In this document: positions 57,687 through 64,000 of the stretch, piece after piece
How positions within the stretch are numbered: the first letter of the stretch is position 1
Layout of the letters: each line of letters begins with the position of its first letter
Source: Marisediminitalea oceani
GTDB taxonomy: Bacteria > Pseudomonadota > Gammaproteobacteria > Enterobacterales > Alteromonadaceae
DNA length: 64,000 nucleotides
NCBI RefSeq assembly: GCF_003731635.1
Contig: NZ_RCUA01000068.1
Span: 1-64,000 of the forward strand
Direction: 5' to 3'
Translations under genes and position numbers: made by a program
Notes under the pieces: generated by a model
Seen by the model: only the letters and a program-made list of their open reading frames with translations
Database searches by the model: none
Told to the model about the DNA's origin: nothing

Positions 57687-59102
57687 CTAGCTTGCCGACT
57701 GCGGTTGCGGCGTGCCCTCTGCATCATACTCAACGGGGGCAAAGTGATACCAGCCTGCGTAGCTGTATAGCAGGGTAATGCCGAGTACAAGCCAGTGGTA
57801 CCACAAAAACGGCAGGTAATTCAGCGTGCTTACCCCTAGCGTAGTCGCCATAAAGATACCGCCGTCGGTCCAGGGGATCATAGGAGTAGTTACCGTACCG
57901 CCGGATTCAACGTTGCGCGAAAGTACCCGTTTATCAATGCCCATCTGTTCATAGTTACGGGATGTTATGGTGCTGGCGGTCATTATCGATACATAGGCCG
58001 CTCCGCCGAGCGCATTACCTAAAATACCGCTTAGCATAGTGGAAAGCCCCAGACGGCCGGTGGTGGTGGCCCAATTTTGCAGGGCATTACATACCGCCGT
58101 AAGTACACCAATAGATTCCATCAGTCCACCCAGCCCCAGCGCCAGAATAACCAGCAGGATCACCGATAACATCGATGTAATACCGCCCCGATTGAGCAGG
58201 ATCTGCAGGAACTCTACATCGGTATCAATAAAGTTGCCGTTATACAGACTGTCGAAAGCGTTTACCAAAGAAGCCTGTTCAAACAGCATTGCCCAAATCA
58301 CACCAAGCAATGCCCCCAGGCAGATAACCGGAAATGAGGGCAGGCGCATCATCAATAAACCAATGACAATCAGCGCCGGTAACAACATATACCAGCCAAT
58401 AGTGTAATGAACGGCAATAGCATCCATTACCTGTTGAGCGGTACCAGTACCACCATCATGATCAAATCCCAGGCCGACCAGCAAAAATGCAATACAGGCA
58501 ATGATGCAGGCAGGCACACTGACGTACAGCATGGATTTAATGTGCGCAATAAGGTTTACCTGACACATGGAGGCGGTCATCACCGTGGTATCAGAAAGCG
58601 GTGAAAGCTTATCGCCAACGTAAGCCCCCGAAATAGCAGCACCGGCCACCAGCGCTGGCGGTAAATCAAAGCCGGCACCAATGCCCATCATGGCTATGCC
58701 AGCAGTGCCAGCCGTACCGAACGAGGTACCGGTTGCCAGTGAGGTAATGGCACAAATAATAAACGCAGCTGGCAGAAACAGCGCCGGATCCATAACCGAA
58801 AGACCCAGGTAGATTATATTGGGAACAATTCCGCCCGCCATCCAGCTACCGATAAGAGCACCTACAGCGATCAAAATCATAATCGCATCCATGCCTTGAG
58901 TAACGCCTGCAATCACTCCTTTTTGCAAATGATGATAGTGATAGCCGAGATACTTGCCAAAGCCCATCACCACAAACCAACAGCCAATAAAGGCCAGTTG
59001 AATAGGCAGGCTAAGTTGGTGTACCGCCACAAAGATAATGGCCAGCAGCAGAAGGGTGAGAATGAGAATTTCGGTCAGAGAAGGCAATCGCGTTTTGTGC
59101 AT
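57687..59102 (-). CDS. nhaC: Na+/H+ antiporter NhaC
   Basis: 471 residues with about eleven membrane helices. NhaC-family marks: ITSLATGTSFGTAGTAGIAMMGIGAGF, GAAISGAYVGDKLSPLSDTTVMTASM and RNVESGGTVTTPMIPWTDGG. It exchanges cytoplasmic Na+ for H+, expected in marine bacteria. The start at 59102 puts the first membrane helix close to the N-terminus; an ATG at 59138 would add 12 residues. Confidence 0.93.
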   Translation of the reverse strand: MHKTRLPSLTEILILTLLLLAIIFVAVHQLSLPIQLAFIGCWFVVMGFGKYLGYHYHHLQKGVIAGVTQGMDAIMILIAVGALIGSWMAGGIVPNIIYLGLSVMDPALFLPAAFIICAITSLATGTSFGTAGTAGIAMMGIGAGFDLPPALVAGAAISGAYVGDKLSPLSDTTVMTASMCQVNLIAHIKSMLYVSVPACIIACIAFLLVGLGFDHDGGTGTAQQVMDAIAVHYTIGWYMLLPALIVIGLLMMRLPSFPVICLGALLGVIWAMLFEQASLVNAFDSLYNGNFIDTDVEFLQILLNRGGITSMLSVILLVILALGLGGLMESIGVLTAVCNALQNWATTTGRLGLSTMLSGILGNALGGAAYVSIMTASTITSRNYEQMGIDKRVLSRNVESGGTVTTPMIPWTDGGIFMATTLGVSTLNYLPFLWYHWLVLGITLLYSYAGWYHFAPVEYDAEGTPQPQSAS

Positions 59103-59310
59103 GAAGATCCCGTGGCTGTGCTGCCGTAACGCCGCCATGGCGGTAGTTACTACGCCCTAAATATTATTCTGTATACTTTTTATCCCATATAAGATTATGA
59201 ATGTAAAGGAGATCGTCGGGTGACTAGAAAAAAGTGGCGGGGGAAACTTCCCGCCATAGCTTAAAGGGCAAGCAAGGATTGGGATAACACAATTAAATCG
59301 TTAACAACTA

Positions 59311-59559
59311 TCAGTCAGACTGATTAAGAAACGCCAGCACCTGTTGGTGGTTGTGCTGCTTGGCGGCCGATAATGCGACCTTTCTTTCGTGCGCCTGCAG
59401 CGCCATATCATTACCGGTATAGCGAAAGTATCTGAGCATGGCAACGTCACCCCGCCGGGCCGCATCCTGATAAAGTTGCGACCGGGTTTTACTGGTCATA
59501 GACACTGATAAGCACAGTGGAATGCAACACAGCGTGGCAGTGAGTAATAACGGTAACAT
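59311..59559 (-). CDS. Small exported ankyrin-like protein
   Basis: 82 residues. A signal peptide (LLLTATLCCIPLCLSVS) is followed by about one and a half ankyrin-like helices: LYQDAARRGDVAMLRYFRYTGN and ALSAAKQHNHQQVLAFLNQ. A single repeat is too short for a full domain, so it may be a remnant or part of a larger complex. It follows a 47-residue gene by about 12 bp. Confidence 0.55.
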   Translation of the reverse strand: MLPLLLTATLCCIPLCLSVSMTSKTRSQLYQDAARRGDVAMLRYFRYTGNDMALQAHERKVALSAAKQHNHQQVLAFLNQSD

Positions 59560-59571
59560 CGCTGCCTCCTG

Positions 59572-59715
59572 TTATGCCTTAGGATTCTGTGCTGTTGTCA
59601 CACTCTTGCACAGCTGATCGCCGTAATAGTTATCGCGAAAATTACAGTCCCGTTGAGATTGCTCAGCATTAGTGGTGGTTTTGCGGTTTAGCAGGTGATT
59701 AATAATTTGCTGCAT
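59572..59715 (-). CDS. Small protein with two cysteines
   Basis: 47 residues (MQQIINHLLNRKTTT… to …AQNPKA) with a strong ribosome site GAGAGGAAA before the ATG at 59715. Two Cys (RDCNF and QLCKS) may form a disulphide or bind metal, and the intervening FRDNYYGDQ is polar. No family recognised. It precedes the ankyrin-like gene with a 12-bp gap, so the two are probably cotranscribed. Confidence 0.5.
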   Translation of the reverse strand: MQQIINHLLNRKTTTNAEQSQRDCNFRDNYYGDQLCKSVTTAQNPKA

Positions 59716-59814
59716 CAGACTTTCCTCTCCGTTTTATCGATAAACAGAGTATGGCTGCCCGCATAAAAATATAAAATAATTAAAACTGATTAGTTTGATT
59801 TGTTTTTGTGATTA

Positions 59815-60186
59815 TCAGGAGAGACGCTTCAACAATTCCTGATAGGCCTCTTTATCCTGGCTTTTCAGTTTAGACAGATCGGCCTCTATGCTGTCGACCA
59901 GCGTTTTACTTTTTAATTCTTCGATTTCCTTAGCCATTGCTCTGAGTGATTCCACCGCTTCTCCGGGTACGCCGTCGGCGATTTCCAGTACGGCATTGGT
60001 GAGCTTACCCAACTGCTTACCGTAGCTGGCCACTTTCGTGATCACTTGCTTTTCCAGCGCCGCATTTCCGGCGATATTGAATTCGTATTGGGGTGAAAAC
60101 CAGCTCGTCACCGGCGAAATATCTTTTACGTCACCGCTTAACGGCATATTCCAGGCAAATGGGGGAAGGGCGAAAGGGTTAAACAT
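59815..60186 (-). CDS. Small helical protein, possibly phasin-like
   Basis: 123 residues. A Pro-rich start (MFNPFALPPFAWNMPL) precedes two amphipathic helices: EKQVITKVASYGKQLGKLTNAVLEIADG and AVESLRAMAKEIEELKSKTLV, then SIEADLSKLKSQ. Composition and helix layout recall phasins of PHA granules, but no PHA genes are nearby and the family match is weak. The gene is monocistronic. Confidence 0.5.
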   Translation of the reverse strand: MFNPFALPPFAWNMPLSGDVKDISPVTSWFSPQYEFNIAGNAALEKQVITKVASYGKQLGKLTNAVLEIADGVPGEAVESLRAMAKEIEELKSKTLVDSIEADLSKLKSQDKEAYQELLKRLS

Positions 60187-60274
60187 GTCACACTCCTTAT
60201 GAACACTAATTGACCTTAGTATAGAGTGGTTAGCGCAGCCTGACTATTTTTTAACCATAACTATTTCATCGAAC

Positions 60275-60301
60275 AAAAAAATACCCGGCTGATACCGGGT
60301 A
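60275..60301 (-). terminator. Terminator after ilvA
   Basis: On the minus strand, TACCCGG pairs with CCGGGTA (60301-60295 with 60288-60282), followed by TTTTTTT. It lies 18 bp after the ilvA stop. Confidence 0.9.
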
Positions 60302-60319
60302 CTTAAGATTGTCTCGGAG

Positions 60320-61858
60320 TTACTTTGGTTCTGATAAAAAGAACCGGTAAGCCGGATTGTCGGTCACATCCTGACAGGTATAGTTGAGCGCAGTAACGTG
60401 CTCATCGAAGGCTTCGCGGCTTTCTGGCGGAATATCAAACCCGGCCAGTACCAGACCTTCAGCCGCCCCATGGTTACGATAATGGAACAAGGTAATGTTC
60501 CAGCGTTCGCCCAGGGTGTTCAGGAAGTTAAGCAAAGCGCCCGGGTACTCAGGAAATTCAAAGCTGAATACCACTTCGTTAAGGATAGTGGGCGGACGAC
60601 CACCCACCATATGGCGCACGTGCAGTTTAGCTAATTCGTTATCAGACAGATCGAAGCATTCGTAACCTTTGTCGCCCAGCTCTGCAGTGAGGGCTTCAAA
60701 TTCGGCCTTGCCACCACGCAGTTTAATCCCCACAAAAATGTGCGCTTCGTTTTCCGATGCGTAGCGGTAATTAAATTCGGTAATGGTGCGCCCGCCCAGA
60801 CATTCGCAAAATTGCTTGAACGCGCCCTGGCGTTCAGGGATTTTAACCGCGAATACCGCTTCTTTTTGCTCACCTAACTCACAACGTTCAGACACATAAC
60901 GCAGGGTATGGAAATTGGTGTTTGAGCCACACAAAATACCACCCAGCTTTTTGCCCTGAATGTTGTTTTGTTTTACGTACTTGCGGATGGCCGCTACCGA
61001 CATCGCACCGGCAGGCTCGGCAATCACCCGGGTATCGTCGAAAATGTCTTTAATGGCACCACAGATTTCGTCATTAGTGACCGTCATGATTTCATCGACG
61101 TACTGATCACACAGGCGGAAAGTCTCACTGCCCATCAGTTTAACCGCCACACCGTCGGCAAAAATGCCCACTGAACTTAAGCTGGTTGGCTCACCCGCTT
61201 GTTTCGCTGCCGCAAAACAGGCAGATTCTTCTGATTCCACCGCAATAATCTTAATCTCAGGCTTTAACTGCTTGAGGTATACCGAGATACCCGCCGCTAA
61301 ACCACCGCCGCCCACGGCAATAAACAGAATATCCAGGTTGGGATTCTGCTCTAATAATTCGCGGGCGATGGTGCCCTGACCAGCAATCACGTCCGGCTCA
61401 TCAAAAGGCGGGATCAGCGTGTAACCATGCTCCGCACTCAGCGCTCGCGCATGGGCACTGGCGGTGTCGAAGTTGGTGCCGTGCAGCACTACGTTTGCAT
61501 GCTGACCGCCGAAACGGCGCACCGCTTCTATTTTAATGTCAGGCGTGGTTTCCGGCATCACGATAGTGGCCTTTATGCCTTTCATATTAGCGCTGTAAGC
61601 CACGCCCTGGGCGTGGTTACCGGCAGAAGCAGCAATTACGCCAGCCTCTAACTGCTCGGGCGACAGACTGGCGATGCGATTATAGGCACCGCGCAGTTTA
61701 AAAGACTTAACCGGTTGCTGGTCTTCACGCTTTAAGAAAACGTCGTTGCCCAGCTCAGCGGTTAAGCGCGATAACAATACCAAATCACTGTTAACCGCCA
61801 CATCATAAACCGGCGCCAGCAGGATTTTTTTCAGGTATTCGTGATCGGTAACGGTCAT
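60320..61858 (-). CDS. ilvA: Biosynthetic threonine ammonia-lyase
   Basis: 512 residues, as in E. coli IlvA (514). It converts threonine to 2-oxobutanoate, committing to isoleucine synthesis. The PLP lysine is in [14 protein letters not shown], and the PLP-phosphate site in [11 protein letters not shown]. Two ACT-like domains at the C-terminus (about 325-510) bind isoleucine for feedback inhibition, so this is the biosynthetic type. It overlaps ilvD by 4 bp. Confidence 0.96.
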   Translation of the reverse strand: MTVTDHEYLKKILLAPVYDVAVNSDLVLLSRLTAELGNDVFLKREDQQPVKSFKLRGAYNRIASLSPEQLEAGVIAASAGNHAQGVAYSANMKGIKATIVMPETTPDIKIEAVRRFGGQHANVVLHGTNFDTASAHARALSAEHGYTLIPPFDEPDVIAGQGTIARELLEQNPNLDILFIAVGGGGLAAGISVYLKQLKPEIKIIAVESEESACFAAAKQAGEPTSLSSVGIFADGVAVKLMGSETFRLCDQYVDEIMTVTNDEICGAIKDIFDDTRVIAEPAGAMSVAAIRKYVKQNNIQGKKLGGILCGSNTNFHTLRYVSERCELGEQKEAVFAVKIPERQGAFKQFCECLGGRTITEFNYRYASENEAHIFVGIKLRGGKAEFEALTAELGDKGYECFDLSDNELAKLHVRHMVGGRPPTILNEVVFSFEFPEYPGALLNFLNTLGERWNITLFHYRNHGAAEGLVLAGFDIPPESREAFDEHVTALNYTCQDVTDNPAYRFFLSEPK

Positions 61859-63705
61859 AGATCTTCCAGTTTGGATGGGTCTCTTACTGCGCCTTTATCG
61901 GCACTGGTGGCCAGCATGGCGAAGGTTTTCAGCGACAGCGACACTTCACGCTGACGGTTAACCGGACGCCATGGACGTTCACTGGCCTCCATCGCGGCGC
62001 GACGGGCCTGTAATTCAGCATCGGTAATGGCAATATTAATTGCCCGGTTGGGGATATCGATCTCAATGGTATCGCCTTCCTGCACCAGACCAATACCACC
62101 GCCACTGGCGGCTTCCGGCGAACAGTGACCAATCGACAGACCAGAGGTACCCCCTGAGAAGCGGCCATCAGTGATCAGCGCGCAATCTTTACCTAATCCT
62201 TTAGACTTCAGATAGGAAGTTGGGTACAACATTTCCTGCATGCCCGGCCCGCCTTTCGGGCCTTCGTAGCGAATAATGACAGCATCACCGGCAACCACCT
62301 GATCGTTAAGGATAGCGGCTACGGCTTCGTCCTGGCTCTCATAAATACGCGCACGACCGGTAAATTTCAGGATGGATTCATCCACCCCGGCGGTTTTCAC
62401 AATACAACCGTTCTCTGCCAGATTACCAAACAGTACGGCCAGACCACCTTCCTGACTGTAGGCGTGTTCCAGATCGCGTATACAACCCTTACTGCGGTCA
62501 GCGTCGGCCTCATCCCAACGACAGTCCTGGCTAAACGCTTTAGTGGTGCGAATACCAGCAGGGCCTGCCCGGTAGAAGGTGTTAGCATCGGCGTTGTCAG
62601 GATTAGTTATATCCCAGTCAGCAATGACGTCTTCAATGGGTTTGCCCAGCACGTGAGCACAATCACCATGCAGCAAGCCGCCTTTGTTTAATTCGTTGAG
62701 GATACCTAATACGCCGCCGGCGCGATGGACATCTTCCATGTGATACTGCGGCGTAGAAGGCGCCACCTTACACAGGTGCGGCACTTTGCGCGACAAGCGG
62801 TCGATATCGGCCATGGTAAAGGGTACGTCGCCTTCCATTGCCGCAGCCAGTAAATGCAGAATGGTATTGGTAGAACCGCCCATGGCAATATCCAGACTCA
62901 TGGCATTTTCAAAGGCATTAAAATTGGCAATGTTACGCGGCAGCGCCGTGGCATCATCGTTTTTGTACCAACGCTCACACAGTTCAACCACCAGTTCACC
63001 GGCACGCTTGAACAAGCCTTCACGATCGGCGTGAGTGGCCAGCATTGAGCCATTACCCGGCAGTGATAAACCCAACGCTTCGGTTAAGCAGTTCATGGAG
63101 TTGGCAGTAAACATGCCTGAACAGGAACCACAAGTGGGGCAGGCAGAGCGCTCAATTTCGTTGGTGTCATCGTCCGACACTTTATCGTCGGCAGCAGCTA
63201 CCATGGCATCGACCAAATCCAGTTTAATGATTTGATCGGATAACTTGGTTTTACCGGCTTCCATCGGGCCACCGGAAACAAATACCACCGGAATGTTCAG
63301 GCGCATAGACGCCATCAGCATTCCCGGGGTGATCTTGTCACAGTTAGAGATACACACAATGGCGTCGGCGCAGTGCGCGTTAACCATGTACTCTACTGAG
63401 TCGGCGATAATCTCACGGGACGGCAGGCTATACAGCATTCCGCTGTGACCCATAGCAATACCGTCGTCTACGGCGATGGTATTGAATTCTTTTGCCACAC
63501 CACCCGCAGCCTCAACACTTCGCGCCACCAGCTGGCCCATGTCTTTTAAGTGAACGTGGCCTGGCACGAACTGGGTAAAGGAGTTGGCAATGGCAATAAT
63601 TGGCTTACCAAAATCACCGTCTTTCATACCGGTGGCCCGCCATAAAGCGCGCGCTCCGGCCATGTTGCGTCCCTGTGTTGTGGTTGCAGATCTTAACTTA
63701 GGCAT
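61855..63705 (-). CDS. ilvD: Dihydroxy-acid dehydratase
   Basis: 616 residues. It dehydrates dihydroxy acids in isoleucine and valine synthesis using an Fe-S cluster. Cluster cysteines lie at [11 protein letters not shown] and [18 protein letters not shown], and the Mg-binding motif at the N-terminal part. [19 protein letters not shown] is at the C-terminus. The operon order ilvE-ilvD-ilvA is enterobacterial-like. It is followed by ilvA with a 4-bp overlap. Confidence 0.96.
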   Translation of the reverse strand: MPKLRSATTTQGRNMAGARALWRATGMKDGDFGKPIIAIANSFTQFVPGHVHLKDMGQLVARSVEAAGGVAKEFNTIAVDDGIAMGHSGMLYSLPSREIIADSVEYMVNAHCADAIVCISNCDKITPGMLMASMRLNIPVVFVSGGPMEAGKTKLSDQIIKLDLVDAMVAAADDKVSDDDTNEIERSACPTCGSCSGMFTANSMNCLTEALGLSLPGNGSMLATHADREGLFKRAGELVVELCERWYKNDDATALPRNIANFNAFENAMSLDIAMGGSTNTILHLLAAAMEGDVPFTMADIDRLSRKVPHLCKVAPSTPQYHMEDVHRAGGVLGILNELNKGGLLHGDCAHVLGKPIEDVIADWDITNPDNADANTFYRAGPAGIRTTKAFSQDCRWDEADADRSKGCIRDLEHAYSQEGGLAVLFGNLAENGCIVKTAGVDESILKFTGRARIYESQDEAVAAILNDQVVAGDAVIIRYEGPKGGPGMQEMLYPTSYLKSKGLGKDCALITDGRFSGGTSGLSIGHCSPEAASGGGIGLVQEGDTIEIDIPNRAINIAITDAELQARRAAMEASERPWRPVNRQREVSLSLKTFAMLATSADKGAVRDPSKLEDL

Positions 63706-63734
63706 AAAAAACTCTCGTCCCGTCAGGGTATAAC

Positions 63735-64000
63735 TTATTTATAAACCGGGGTTAACCAGTTCCATTTATCTTCGGTTTTGCCGTTAAACAAGCCGAAGAA
63801 CATGTCTTGAATTTCTTTGGTAATTGGGCCGCGACCGCCCTTACCAACGGTAATACCGTCAACGCTGTTTACCGGCGTTACTTCGGCAGCGGTACCGCAC
63901 ATCAGGATTTCGTCGGCCAGATACATGGCTTCACGGGGAATGTTCTCTTCGCGGATTTCATAGCCCAGCTCTTTGGCCAGCGTCATAACCGTGTCGCGGG
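63735..64000 (-). CDS. ilvE: Branched-chain amino acid aminotransferase IlvE, C-terminal part
   Basis: The last about 87 residues are present and the frame is open to the window edge (…[15 protein letters not shown]). [27 protein letters not shown] and [19 protein letters not shown] are typical of IlvE, a PLP enzyme that transaminates branched-chain keto acids. The PLP lysine is outside the window. The gene precedes ilvD by 29 bp. Confidence 0.95.
   Translation of the reverse strand, partial: RDTVMTLAKELGYEIREENIPREAMYLADEILMCGTAAEVTPVNSVDGITVGKGGRGPITKEIQDMFFGLFNGKTEDKWNWLTPVYK

Overview
The window reads as chromosome of a marine gammaproteobacterium, most likely Alteromonadales (Alteromonas/Aestuariibacter-like). 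This is inferred from gene families and order: bioH-gntX-nfuA, a caa3-type cox operon beside lexA, slyX-WD40-fkpA, greB-tex, plsB-wbuC and ilvE-ilvD-ilvA. No rRNA, tRNA, CRISPR or prophage was seen.

Left edge (1-2.1 kb): the end of a mobile element. A truncated tyrosine recombinase gene diverges from a KfrA_N/coiled-coil protein gene, with a loxP-like core site between them. This is the layout of the TnpS/TnpT cointegrate-resolution module of Tn4651-type Tn3-family transposons. The element ends in a TIR-like sequence at about 1817 that cuts into a DUF1294 gene.

2.1-18.8 kb: housekeeping genes: slyX, a WD40 lipoprotein, fkpA, greB, tex, a SprA-like protease with a rod-like small protein, bioH, gntX, an M14 peptidase, nfuA, a DinF-type MATE exporter, a polysaccharide deacetylase and a GNAT.

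18.8-28.2 kb: the complete aa3/caa3 oxidase operon on the minus strand (ctaC, ctaD, ctaG, ctaE, surf1, a CxxxC thioredoxin-like protein, ctaA, ctaB, sco). A DUF2909 gene sits antisense inside it. lexA, with its SOS box, lies upstream.

28.3-52.4 kb: an accessory block separating divergent lexA and plsB. It holds a low-GC orphan, a BlaI/BlaR1-TonB pair with two operators, a SDR/VanZ group behind TTGTCGACAA palindromes, and a tightly coupled operon of thermostable-hemolysin family, AMP-ligase, haem-oxygenase-like diiron oxidase, SDR and TPR genes. An alternating palindromic repeat array, an FTR1-like/cupredoxin operon with its own two-component system, a MipA-DUF3019-RstAB-like operon, a beta-propeller lipoprotein, tpm and a PepSY iron-related pair follow. 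The diiron-oxidase operon is the best candidate for an undescribed biosynthetic system.

52.4-64 kb: plsB, wbuC, a monooxygenase gene whose 3' end has run into a decayed kduI, kduD, a NADAR protein, nhaC, several small genes, and ilvA, ilvD and the end of ilvE.
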